64,000 nt of DNA from CAZXTR01 sp964643615 (GTDB lineage Bacteria > Pseudomonadota > Alphaproteobacteria > CAAHEQ01 > UBA3637), in NCBI GenBank assembly GCA_964643615.1, contig CAZXTR010000001.1:12094-76093 (forward strand). Direction: 5' to 3'. The stretch's first letter is position 1. The number at the start of each line of letters is the position of its first letter. This document shows positions 20,444 through 28,297 of this stretch, in pieces. The notes below the pieces were generated by a model that was given only the letters and a program-made list of their open reading frames with translations, was not told the DNA's origin and did no database searches. The position numbers and the translations under genes are program-made.

Positions 20444-21492
20444 AAAAAGCTACCTTATCTTTATTGACGGAAATTTTTCAAAGCCGTTGTCCTGCATCAG
20501 AAATTATTTCTTGTTATACTCGATCAAGACGCTATATCGGTTCAAAAGATCGCCATTTATTGACGGATATGGTATGGAAAGCCATTCGTTATCATGCGCA
20601 CCTTGAATTTCAAACCCACAATTTCGAAGAACAACTTTGTTTATTGGATAATATTGAGAATTTACCCTCGATGCCCGATTGGGTCAAATGGGAATGTCCC
20701 GAATGGATCATTCCTCACATCCCCAATGCAGATAAAGAATTACCAGCCTTGATTTCTTCAGCTCCTATTGTTTTACGTGTTAATGGAGATAGGAATGCTG
20801 TTCAAAAAAAGTTGCATGACGAAGGAATTGAAACCGAATATACTTTACTTTCTCCGTTTGGGTTAGTTTTAAAAAAGCGCACAAATTTAGAGACTTCTGC
20901 GTGCTACAAACAAGGCTTGATAGAAATTCAAGACGAAGGTTCTCAATTGGTGGCAATCGAGGCAACCGTCAAACCAAATGAACATATTTTTGATATGTGT
21001 GCTGGCGCAGGAGGAAAAAGTTTAATTTTTTCTCAATTAATGCATAATAGAGGACATATCACCGCCTATGATATTTCATCCATAAGTTTATCCAAATTGC
21101 AAAAAAGGGCACAGCGTGCCCATGCTAGGAATATTTATATTACGCACACATTGCCATACACAATGTTTGACCTGGTCGTTGTAGATGCACCTTGCTCTGG
21201 AACAGGAACATGGCGTAGGTGCCCTGATGCTAAATGGAAAATCACTCCTGAACAATTAGCTTCGCTTGTAAAAAAACAATCTGAAATTTTGGACTTGGCT
21301 TGTACCTTGTCTAAAGAACGGCTTTGTTATATAACATGTTCTTTGACTTTGGATGAAAACGAAAATCAAGTAGATTATTTTCTTAATCGCCACAAAGAAT
21401 GGACATGTATTAAACAAAAACGTTTTTCTCCTTATTTTAACAATACTGATGGTTTTTTCGTTGCTGTTTTAAAAAGAAAAGAATCTGTATAG
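20425..21492 (+). CDS. rsmB: RsmB/NOP-family rRNA (cytosine-5) methyltransferase
   Basis: 355 residues. The catalytic core is clear: FDMCAGAGGKSL (SAM), VVVDAPCSGTGTWRRCPD with one catalytic Cys, and YITCSLTLDENENQV with the other. RsmB methylates C967 of 16S rRNA. The protein is shorter than E. coli RsmB (about 430) because the NusB-like N-terminal domain is reduced, so the exact target is less certain. The start lies inside the rlmE 3' end, so the two rRNA methylases are coupled. Confidence 0.8.
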   Translation: MHLEEIKKATLSLLTEIFQSRCPASEIISCYTRSRRYIGSKDRHLLTDMVWKAIRYHAHLEFQTHNFEEQLCLLDNIENLPSMPDWVKWECPEWIIPHIPNADKELPALISSAPIVLRVNGDRNAVQKKLHDEGIETEYTLLSPFGLVLKKRTNLETSACYKQGLIEIQDEGSQLVAIEATVKPNEHIFDMCAGAGGKSLIFSQLMHNRGHITAYDISSISLSKLQKRAQRAHARNIYITHTLPYTMFDLVVVDAPCSGTGTWRRCPDAKWKITPEQLASLVKKQSEILDLACTLSKERLCYITCSLTLDENENQVDYFLNRHKEWTCIKQKRFSPYFNNTDGFFVAVLKRKESV

Positions 21493-21525
21493 CTCTATTT
21501 TTCGCTAACAGACAATAAAAAAAAC

Positions 21526-21554
21526 TTGGCTTTTAAAACAAATCTTTGTAAGAT
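21526..21554 (+). promoter_or_regulatory. Probable pgk promoter
   Basis: TTGGCT (21526-21531), a 17-base spacer, TAAGAT (21549-21554), 33 bases before the pgk ATG. Confidence 0.5.
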
Positions 21555-21587
21555 GCTTCTATTGCATTTAATCAAGAAAGGAAAAAA

Positions 21588-22784
21588 ATGGCAAAATTTA
21601 AAACGCTTGACGATTTAGAAAACGTCAAAGGGCAAACGGTTTTTGTTCGTGCAGATTTAAATGTCCCCGCCAAAGACGGCATCGTTACGGACACAACACG
21701 TATTGACCGTTTTGTGCCTACAATGGTGGAATTGGCAAATAAAGGAGCGAAAGTCATTGTAGCTTCGCATTTTGGTCGTCCAAAAGGGCAAAAAAATGCT
21801 GAATTTTCTTTAGCCTTTATCACCCCCGTAATGGAAAAAGCATCCGGAAAAAAGATAACCTTTGTTGATGATTGTGTGGGTGAAATTGCTCAAACCGCCA
21901 TCAATCATATGAACGATGGGGACATTGTTTTATTAGAAAATTTACGTTTCTATACAGGAGAAGAAGAAAATAATGCCACGTTTGCCGAAGCTTTAGCAAG
22001 CGAGATAGATATTTACGTTGATGATGCTTTTTCAACAGCACATCGGGCACATGCATCAACGGCAGGGATGACAGCATTTGTCCCCATTAAAGTGGCTGGG
22101 CGTTTAATGCAGGAAGAATTAGAAACACTTGATAAAGCATTGGGTAATCCTGTACGCCCATCAGCTGCCTTGGTTGGCGGGTCAAAGGTTTCTACAAAGT
22201 TGGATTTGTTATCTAACCTTGTTAAAAAAGTGGATTACTTGTTAATTGGCGGAGGTATGGCGCACACATTTTTAGCGGCAACTGGAATCCCTATGGGGGC
22301 AGGTTCTTTGGTTGAACCGAGTATGATTGACACCGCTAAAAATATCATAGAAAATGCGGATAATTGCAAAATTGTTTTGCCCGTTGATATTGTTTGGGCG
22401 AATGCTTTTGGCGAAGGACAAACACCACATACGTCGGACATTCATCACCTCCCCGAAGGCAAAGTCTTGCTCGACATCGGCCAAGAATCAATAAAGAAGT
22501 TTATTCGCGTAATTAAAGAATGCAAAACATTGATTTGGAACGGGCCTGTGGGCGCTTTTGAAATTAAACCTTTTGATAAAGCAACTAATGAAATTGCAAA
22601 AGCTGTCGCCCAATTGACCATAGAAGGGAAATTAACGTCTGTAGCCGGCGGGGGAGATACTGTATCTGCTTTAAAAAAAGCCAAGGCTGACGCTCAATTG
22701 ACTTATGTTTCGGCTGCCGGAGGTGCTTTCCTTGAGTGGATGGAAGGCAAAAATTTACCTGGCGTAAAAGTTTTGGAAAAATAA
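21588..22784 (+). CDS. pgk: Phosphoglycerate kinase
   Basis: 398 residues, standard length. It transfers phosphate from 1,3-bisphosphoglycerate to ADP in glycolysis. VFVRADLNVP with the substrate-binding RxDxN, HFGRPKG, LLENLRFY, AALVGGSKVSTK, GPVGAFE and GGGDTVSA are all present. AAAGG precedes the ATG. The last 82 bases are also used, antisense, by the queH reading frame. No other glycolytic gene is nearby. Confidence 0.97.
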   Translation: MAKFKTLDDLENVKGQTVFVRADLNVPAKDGIVTDTTRIDRFVPTMVELANKGAKVIVASHFGRPKGQKNAEFSLAFITPVMEKASGKKITFVDDCVGEIAQTAINHMNDGDIVLLENLRFYTGEEENNATFAEALASEIDIYVDDAFSTAHRAHASTAGMTAFVPIKVAGRLMQEELETLDKALGNPVRPSAALVGGSKVSTKLDLLSNLVKKVDYLLIGGGMAHTFLAATGIPMGAGSLVEPSMIDTAKNIIENADNCKIVLPVDIVWANAFGEGQTPHTSDIHHLPEGKVLLDIGQESIKKFIRVIKECKTLIWNGPVGAFEIKPFDKATNEIAKAVAQLTIEGKLTSVAGGGDTVSALKKAKADAQLTYVSAAGGAFLEWMEGKNLPGVKVLEK

Positions 22785-23344
22785 TTATTCTTTTTTAAAC
22801 TATATGGGCAACCACAAAAGTTTTGATTATACAAGTGAAATTCTTGGATGAGAGAGGAGCGGATTTCTTGCAAACCGCCTTTTCTCCAATTAAAACCAAT
22901 GTAGGGAATGTTTGTTGAATGAAAAACTTTTTCTCCCACTGTATTGACTTGTTTCAAATCTTTGTATCTTGAAACGCCTAAAACAGACGTCACCGCATCA
23001 AACCCATTTTGACGAGCAAATTCATGAGCACGTTGTAACCGCATTTCAAAACAAACCCAACATCTTTTCCCTCGTTCTGGTTCGTTTTCTAATCCCTTTA
23101 CACAAGTCCGCCACGCATCATGATCGTATTCCAATGAAATAAATGGCACGTTATACGATTCACACAAATGTTTATTTTCTTGACATCTTTTTTGATATTC
23201 TTCAACAGGAGCAATATTTGGATTGTAAAAAAGTACACTGAATTTTTGTCCTTGTTTTTTTAAAAAATCAATCACAGCACATGAACATGGGGCGCAACAC
23301 GAAACAAGCAATAAATTTTTACAATTTATCCATTTTTTTTTCAA
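22703..23344 (-). CDS. queH: Epoxyqueuosine reductase QueH
   Basis: 213 residues. QueH (DUF208) reduces epoxyqueuosine to queuosine in tRNA, replacing QueG. It has the family cysteines: SCCAPCSC, GKRCWVCFEMRL and the late FCGCPYS, plus the SVLGVSRYKD segment. The start is taken as TTG 23344 because AAGGAG lies 9 bases before it; a longer TTG frame opens at 23380 and contains that site. After FCGCPYS, where the family normally ends, about 27 extra residues run antisense into pgk before a stop occurs. Confidence 0.85.
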   Translation of the reverse strand: MKKKWINCKNLLLVSCCAPCSCAVIDFLKKQGQKFSVLFYNPNIAPVEEYQKRCQENKHLCESYNVPFISLEYDHDAWRTCVKGLENEPERGKRCWVCFEMRLQRAHEFARQNGFDAVTSVLGVSRYKDLKQVNTVGEKVFHSTNIPYIGFNWRKGGLQEIRSSLIQEFHLYNQNFCGCPYSLKKNNYFSKTFTPGKFLPSIHSRKAPPAAET

Positions 23345-23415
23345 TTTTTTGCACTCCTTGATTTCTTTTTTATACCACAAAATATCTCAACGTTCAACAA
23401 AACGATTAAAATAGA

Positions 23416-23444
23416 TTGCATCAAAAAAAGTTTTTCTTTATCAT
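23416..23444 (+). promoter_or_regulatory. Probable rubrerythrin promoter
   Basis: TTGCAT (23416-23421), a 17-base spacer, TATCAT (23439-23444), 35 bases before the ATG. Confidence 0.5.
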
Positions 23445-23478
23445 AGTTGAGTACCCAGTTTTAAGAAAGGACTGAAAA

Positions 23479-24021
23479 ATGGAATTTAAAGGAAGTAAAA
23501 CAGAAAAAAATTTAATGACCGCTTTTGCAGGGGAATCCGAAGCAAGGAATAAATACACCTACTTCGCGAGCAAAGCAAAAAAAGAGGGGTATAATCAAAT
23601 CGCTGATTTGTTCGAAACGACTGCGAACAACGAAAAAGAACATGCTAAATTATGGTTCAAAGCCCTGCAAAAAGGCGGCGAAATAGCTAATACTGAAAGC
23701 AATTTACAATCGGCAGCTGATGGCGAAAATTATGAATGGACAGATATGTATGCCACCTTTGCCAAAGAAGCGAGAGACGAAGGATTTATTGCATTAGCTA
23801 AACAGTTCGAACTTGTCGCAGAAATTGAAAAGCGGCATGAAGAACGTTACCGTAAATTACTTGCAAATATTCAAAAAGGTGAGGTGTTTAAAAAGGGAAG
23901 CTCCGTTATTTGGGAATGTGCGAATTGCGGGCATATCCATGTGGGAGAATCTGCGTTAGACGTTTGCCCAACATGCAAACATCCAAAGGCCTATTTCTTT
24001 ATCCACACAGATAATTTTTAA
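23479..24021 (+). CDS. rbr: Rubrerythrin
   Basis: 180 residues. A ferritin-like di-iron domain ([18 protein letters not shown], then [11 protein letters not shown]) is followed by a rubredoxin-like Fe(Cys)4 domain with CANCGH and CPTC. Rubrerythrins reduce hydrogen peroxide in the cytoplasm, mostly in anaerobic or microaerobic bacteria. That hints at oxidative-stress defence in a low-oxygen niche. AAAGGA precedes the ATG. The stop overlaps the amidase stop by 4 bp. Confidence 0.94.
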   Translation: MEFKGSKTEKNLMTAFAGESEARNKYTYFASKAKKEGYNQIADLFETTANNEKEHAKLWFKALQKGGEIANTESNLQSAADGENYEWTDMYATFAKEARDEGFIALAKQFELVAEIEKRHEERYRKLLANIQKGEVFKKGSSVIWECANCGHIHVGESALDVCPTCKHPKAYFFIHTDNF

Positions 24022-24731
24022 AAAAAATCTTGATACGCGCCTGCTACAGCATTCAATCTTGCTAAAAAAGATTTGTCCTGTGCTGGGTGTTTTGTATTTT
24101 GAGGATATGGGTTTTTTAACAAATGCTCAATATCTTCATCCATACTGACTCTTTCTGGCATAAAGCGCCGATAAAAAGCATAAGCTGCCGCTACCAAATT
24201 TTGTGTATCATATCCGATAGTTTTTAAAGATTCTGCAACATCTGCGCAAGGGAAACCGACTCCTTTTGGAAATAAACCTATCCCCGCTTTGGCCAAAAAA
24301 GACCATGGGAAAGCTTTTCCTGGATCAGGTTTCCGTGTAGGGGCAACATCACTATGTCCCACAACGTTTTGAGGGGCAATTTGGTGCCGAACTATAATAT
24401 CCCGCGCCAAAAACTTCAAGGATTCTATTTGCTCTGATGCATAGGGGGTTTGACCTAATGCCATGTGTTGCAATTCGACACCAACAGATGGAGAGTTTAA
24501 GCTACCAATCCCGCGCCAAGAACCTTTTCCCACATGAAAAGCCTCTTTATCTTCTGGAACAAGCCGAATTATTTGCCCTTTCAAATCAATAATATAATGC
24601 ACGCTGATTTTATTGGTCATCAGGCACGCAATCATCTCGTCCAAAGGCAAAGCAAAACAATGAAAAACTAAAAATTGAACGGGCGATGACCTTTCTTTAA
24701 AATCGGGTAAAAAATGTTCTATTATTTCCAT
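24018..24731 (-). CDS. amiD: N-acetylmuramoyl-L-alanine amidase, AmpD/AmiD type
   Basis: 237 residues of the amidase_2 (PGRP-like) fold that cuts the muramyl-L-alanine bond. Zinc ligands can be placed at His24 (VFHCFA), the His of VVGHSDVAP and the Asp of RKPDPG. VSVHY-type [14 protein letters not shown] and SVGVELQH are typical. No signal peptide is visible, so it likely acts on cytoplasmic anhydro-muropeptides, as AmpD does. It follows nagZ by 15 bases on the same strand, which fits peptidoglycan recycling. Confidence 0.85.
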   Translation of the reverse strand: MEIIEHFLPDFKERSSPVQFLVFHCFALPLDEMIACLMTNKISVHYIIDLKGQIIRLVPEDKEAFHVGKGSWRGIGSLNSPSVGVELQHMALGQTPYASEQIESLKFLARDIIVRHQIAPQNVVGHSDVAPTRKPDPGKAFPWSFLAKAGIGLFPKGVGFPCADVAESLKTIGYDTQNLVAAAYAFYRRFMPERVSMDEDIEHLLKNPYPQNTKHPAQDKSFLARLNAVAGAYQDFF

Positions 24732-24746
24732 TGGCCTAACCTTTTT

Positions 24747-25808
24747 TTACTCTTGCATTTCATGAAGCGTTTCAACAGCATCATAATCCGTGCCCAAGGC
24801 ACGCGTTTGAACGGCTAATTGTGCATAGTGCACTGAATCGCTTGCTATATCCGTCAAAACAGGAGTCGATGCAATAATCCTTTGTATTTTTTCAAAACGT
24901 TCCAACGCTTTATCTGTCAAAGGACGACAATTTGAAACAACATCTATCAATTCATTTGGTTTGGCAAAACAGTAACACACAGCATCACACCCCGCCTCCA
25001 ATGAAGCTTTTGCCTTTTGTCCAGCAGGACCTTTCAACGCTTGCATGTCGATAGCGTCCGTAATTAATAAACCATCATACCCAAACAATCCACGAATAAT
25101 TTCTTGAATGGCTTTTTTAGATTGCGTCACGGGTTTATCGTCTATTTCCGCAATTACAATATGTGCCGTCATCATCGCGGGTGCAATAGGTGCTAATTTT
25201 TGAAACGGATAAAAATCTTTTTCTAATTCTTTTAAACCTTGGGACAAAATCGGCAAATTCAAATGCGGATCAGTTGTCGCTCGCCCATGCCCAGGAGCAT
25301 GTTTAATACAAGGACAAATCCCCTGTTCTTTATATGTTTCCAACAAAACTTGTCCTAAACTGGCTACCGTTTTTTCATTTTCTCCAAAACATCTGTTTTT
25401 CAACGCCATCGTTGTGCTTTCAAAAGCAACGTCTATTGATGGGGCATAAACCCAATTTAATCCCATTTGACGTAAATCATCAGAGATTAAAACCCCATGT
25501 AACCGCGTTATTTCTTTGGCTTGTATTTCTGGCAAACTAGCCAAAGACCACTGTGATACGTATGGTTTGAATTCTGGCGGGATAAAACGACAAACACGTC
25601 CACCTTCTTGGTCAACTGCAATTAAGACATCAGCCCGACCTATTACCTGTTTAATTTCAAAACAAAGGTCTGCCACTTGTTTTTTGTTTTGAACATTACG
25701 TGCAAATAAAGTCAATCCCATTGGGTTAGATTGCTCCAACATTTTTTTTTCAAAATCCGTTAATTTAAAGCCACTTATAGATAACATACATGATAAAACT
25801 GGCCGCAT
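24747..25808 (-). CDS. nagZ: Beta-N-acetylhexosaminidase NagZ
   Basis: 353 residues, glycoside hydrolase family 3. The KHAPGHGRATTDPH motif matches the KHFPGHG...DSH signature carrying the acid/base His, and LLITDAIDMQAL carries the catalytic Asp. VDQEGGRVCR begins the active site. NagZ removes GlcNAc from anhydro-muropeptides in the cytoplasm, and its partner amidase gene follows directly. No signal peptide. Confidence 0.93.
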   Translation of the reverse strand: MRPVLSCMLSISGFKLTDFEKKMLEQSNPMGLTLFARNVQNKKQVADLCFEIKQVIGRADVLIAVDQEGGRVCRFIPPEFKPYVSQWSLASLPEIQAKEITRLHGVLISDDLRQMGLNWVYAPSIDVAFESTTMALKNRCFGENEKTVASLGQVLLETYKEQGICPCIKHAPGHGRATTDPHLNLPILSQGLKELEKDFYPFQKLAPIAPAMMTAHIVIAEIDDKPVTQSKKAIQEIIRGLFGYDGLLITDAIDMQALKGPAGQKAKASLEAGCDAVCYCFAKPNELIDVVSNCRPLTDKALERFEKIQRIIASTPVLTDIASDSVHYAQLAVQTRALGTDYDAVETLHEMQE

Positions 25809-25885
25809 ATTTTTCTTCTCTTTTTGAATAATTTTCTATTAAAAAGCTACCGCAAAAAATAAAAAATAGCAACATAAATAAATGT

Positions 25886-25914
25886 TTGCTTTTTATGTAA
25901 ATTTAAGGTACCCT
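25886..25914 (+). promoter_or_regulatory. Possible promoter of the 25936 gene
   Basis: TTGCTT (25886-25891), a 17-base spacer, TACCCT (25909-25914), 22 bases before the ATG. The -10 is a moderate match. Confidence 0.35.
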
Positions 25915-25935
25915 TTGTTTTAAAAGGAATAAACG

Positions 25936-27087
25936 ATGGTGAATCTTCCAAATAATGAAGCTCGCAAACGTCGATTAACAAAAGATATTCTTTTATTATA
26001 TCAAATTAAAGAATCTATTTTACAGGGAAAATCTGTTTCCCAATCTGATAAAAATAAACTTAATAAAGAAAATCTTGAACATTTAAAAAATAATTTTGTT
26101 TATCCAAAATATAAACTTAACGAAGCTTTAGCAGGGATAGAACTAATTAACGCAACACACCGACTTTTTGATGAGTGGAATAAACGTGTTTGTCTTACCC
26201 AAAAACACGTCAAGCGATTATTTAAAGACAAAAAACATTTTAATAAAATTATCAATATTATTCAAATGGCTTTGCAAGCCAAAAAGCGGCCAAATTCTAA
26301 AGCAGATGCATACTGTTTTGTCGAATCTACACTTTTAGAGGAAAAGCTTCGATTTTCAAAGGAAAATATTAACGAACTTGCCGACTTTATTCCAAATATT
26401 GATGAAAAATTATATGATAATGAATCTCGTTTCAATCCTTTCTTTATTTTAGAGCAAGAAAAGGCATATGTTTCACAAAATGAAAATTTGGAAAATAATA
26501 AAAGTTATAGAGACTTTGTCAAATTACGGGATGAATATGCCATCGAGACTTTTACAAAATTAGTAGCCCATTTTATCATTACAAAGTATGCAAAAAAATA
26601 TTTTGACCCTATAAATAAAACTGAAGTTGGTCATTGCCTTTCTTCTATTTTAAAAGCCTTGGAACACATAAATGTCAATGGGCGTTTTGATACTTTATTA
26701 AAGAACAAGAGTATGCGCAATTTATCGACTCCTCAAAAATTCATTAATATTGTGAAAAAAATAGATCCTAAAAACGTTCGTTTCGTCAAACGTTATGTTT
26801 TAGAACAAAACATAACACCAGGTTCATTGCTAATCACGACACGTCGAAGATATACTCGTTTTGTTGCTCTTCATGCCATGATTTGTGTTGGACATGATAG
26901 TGAAGGAAAACATTTTTTTACGTCATTTAACGGGGAAAAGAAAAATTTTTACCCATCCGGAATATACGAAGATTGCTACATTATAAACTTACCCCGATTA
27001 ATGGTACAAATGGAGCGTTCATTCATTCAAAAACAAAGTGAAAAAATACGTATACAAGCTAAAACAAAAGCAGCTTCTCGTTGTTGA
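25936..27087 (+). CDS. Unknown protein with papain-like Cys/His/Asn arrangement
   Basis: 383 residues, not assigned to a family. The first 200 residues are helical and rich in Lys, Asn and Glu. After that, a Cys at a helix start (Cys234 in EVGHCLSSILKALEHI), a His in a hydrophobic strand (His313 in VALHAMICVG) after PGSLLIT, and an Asn (Asn332 in TSFNGEKK) come in the order and rough spacing of papain-fold cysteine peptidases. The tail is basic. No signal peptide is visible. It has AAAAGGA before the ATG and stands alone upstream of a tRNA. A secreted effector peptidase is a reasonable hypothesis, but not shown. Confidence 0.6.
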   Translation: MVNLPNNEARKRRLTKDILLLYQIKESILQGKSVSQSDKNKLNKENLEHLKNNFVYPKYKLNEALAGIELINATHRLFDEWNKRVCLTQKHVKRLFKDKKHFNKIINIIQMALQAKKRPNSKADAYCFVESTLLEEKLRFSKENINELADFIPNIDEKLYDNESRFNPFFILEQEKAYVSQNENLENNKSYRDFVKLRDEYAIETFTKLVAHFIITKYAKKYFDPINKTEVGHCLSSILKALEHINVNGRFDTLLKNKSMRNLSTPQKFINIVKKIDPKNVRFVKRYVLEQNITPGSLLITTRRRYTRFVALHAMICVGHDSEGKHFFTSFNGEKKNFYPSGIYEDCYIINLPRLMVQMERSFIQKQSEKIRIQAKTKAASRC

Positions 27088-27092
27088 AATCA

Positions 27093-27119
27093 TTGACAAA
27101 TATTTTTTTTAGGTATAAA
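27093..27119 (+). promoter_or_regulatory. tRNA-Arg promoter
   Basis: A perfect TTGACA (27093-27098), a 15-base spacer, and TATAAA (27114-27119), 18 bases before the tRNA. The spacer is short but the boxes are strong. Confidence 0.5.
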
Positions 27120-27137
27120 AGGGATGCGTCTTGACAT

Positions 27138-27214
27138 GGTCTCGTAGCTCAGCTGGATAGAGCAACAGCCTTCTAAGCTGTGGGTCGGGCGTTCGAATCG
27201 CCCCGAGATCACCA
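27138..27214 (+). tRNA. tRNA-Arg (anticodon UCU)
   Basis: A 77-base cloverleaf with encoded CCA. The acceptor stem GGTCTCG/CGAGATC pairs over 7 positions with one G-T. The D stem is GCTC/GAGC, and the anticodon stem ACAGC/GCTGT frames the loop CTTCTAA with TCT at 27172-27174. The T arm is GGGCG-TTCGAAT-CGCCC. It reads AGA codons, common in AT-rich genes. Confidence 0.95.
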
Positions 27215-27218
27215 ATAT

Positions 27219-27258
27219 AAAAACTGCCTTTTTAGTAAAAAGGCAGTTTTTGTTTTTT
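27219..27258 (+). terminator. Terminator after tRNA-Arg
   Basis: AAAACTGCCTTTTT and AAAAAGGCAGTTTTT pair around an AGT loop, followed by G and six T. A strong intrinsic terminator directly after the tRNA. Confidence 0.85.
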
Positions 27259-27333
27259 CCTATTTCAAAACAGTTTTACTACTTGCAAATTCAATAAGGA
27301 CAGTCTAACTTAATAATGAAAAAAGGGGTTTAT

Positions 27334-27804
27334 ATGCAAAAAGGTATTTTAACATTAGATTATAACAAAGAACAATGGCAAGGCATGATTTTATTGTCTC
27401 TTATTTTATCCGCACTCTCGGGGCTATTAGCTTGGATGTGGGGCACTTTTTTGAGTGTGTTGTTTTTTGTGATCGTCATATTATTTTGCGCCGAGAAAAT
27501 TAATTTCTTTTATTCGCGCATTGCCAAAGGCATCCCCTATATTAAAATTACTGCAAAAGAAATACAAATTGACGGCGAACCCACATTTAAAAAGGCAGAC
27601 GTAATTCGTGTTCAAAAATTGGGTTTTAGGATGATTGGTTTCCAATTAAAACCTATGAAGAACAAAATTTTTTCGCGACGTAGTCGTATAGATCAAATAT
27701 TTTTTCATCGTCAATGTCCGTGCTTTGTGGCCGTTCAAATGTTAAACGAAAAAAGCAAAAAAGCCTTTGGTGATTTTTTAAAAAAAGAATATAAATTCAA
27801 ATAA
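27334..27804 (+). CDS. Small membrane protein of unknown function
   Basis: 156 residues from ATG 27334, chosen for AAAGGGG upstream (the frame opens at 27316). Two adjacent membrane segments (about 16-55) are followed by a soluble PH-like region with IPYIKITAKEIQIDG. This layout is seen in small two-segment proteins of the STM3941 type, but the assignment is tentative. Not in an operon. Confidence 0.6.
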   Translation: MQKGILTLDYNKEQWQGMILLSLILSALSGLLAWMWGTFLSVLFFVIVILFCAEKINFFYSRIAKGIPYIKITAKEIQIDGEPTFKKADVIRVQKLGFRMIGFQLKPMKNKIFSRRSRIDQIFFHRQCPCFVAVQMLNEKSKKAFGDFLKKEYKFK

Positions 27805-28232
27805 CAATCGCCTTTTTATTGCATTATCTTTTAATGCATCTTTCAACCCTTAATACGCTTTGCCATTTTTTAAAATAGGGTCATTCAAAGTTGTGGCTTT
27901 ATCTTTGAATCCCCTTATATGTGTCCTATCACAAAAGCCACCACACTATCTTCCGCATCCGCACAAAACGACAAACTTTTTATCGGGCATAGAACATCTT
28001 ACCTTTTTTATAACATTAAAAATCCCCCCTTATCTATTTCGTATAATGATTTCTTTTTAAATAAGAGAATCTCCAAAAACTAAATAAGGATCATCTTTGC
28101 TCACTTGAATGCAAGTGTCTTATTGTTTTGCCTCGCTCACCTTCCTTTTTTATAAAAACAGGAGATGCATAATGATTTTCAATCCATGGTTGTTATTTCT
28201 TTCATTGTTTTATGCAAAATAAATGAAAAGCC
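27805..28232. other. Intergenic stretch, nothing firm
   Basis: About 430 bases. A weak hairpin TGCATTA/TAATGCA (27820-27838) after the membrane-protein gene could end its transcript. A 16-residue hydrophobic ORF (28172-28222) has AGGAG before its ATG but no other support. The rest is AT-rich with no recognisable gene or RNA. Confidence 0.4.
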
Positions 28233-28260
28233 TTGAAAAAAATATTAAAAAGCGTATAAA
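28233..28260 (+). promoter_or_regulatory. Probable proS promoter
   Basis: TTGAAA (28233-28238), a 16-base spacer, TATAAA (28255-28260), 37 bases before the proS ATG. Confidence 0.5.
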
Positions 28261-28297
28261 GAAAGTAGTTTTTTCAATATAAGGAGTTGGTCCTGTT

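Noticed and set aside
27860..28060. 66-codon plus-strand frame after the small membrane-protein gene
   Set aside because: No ribosome binding site and low-complexity translation.
28172..28222. 16-residue hydrophobic ORF with AGGAG before its ATG
   Set aside because: Too short to judge, no conservation evidence, and the proS promoter lies after it, so a leader peptide role is not indicated.
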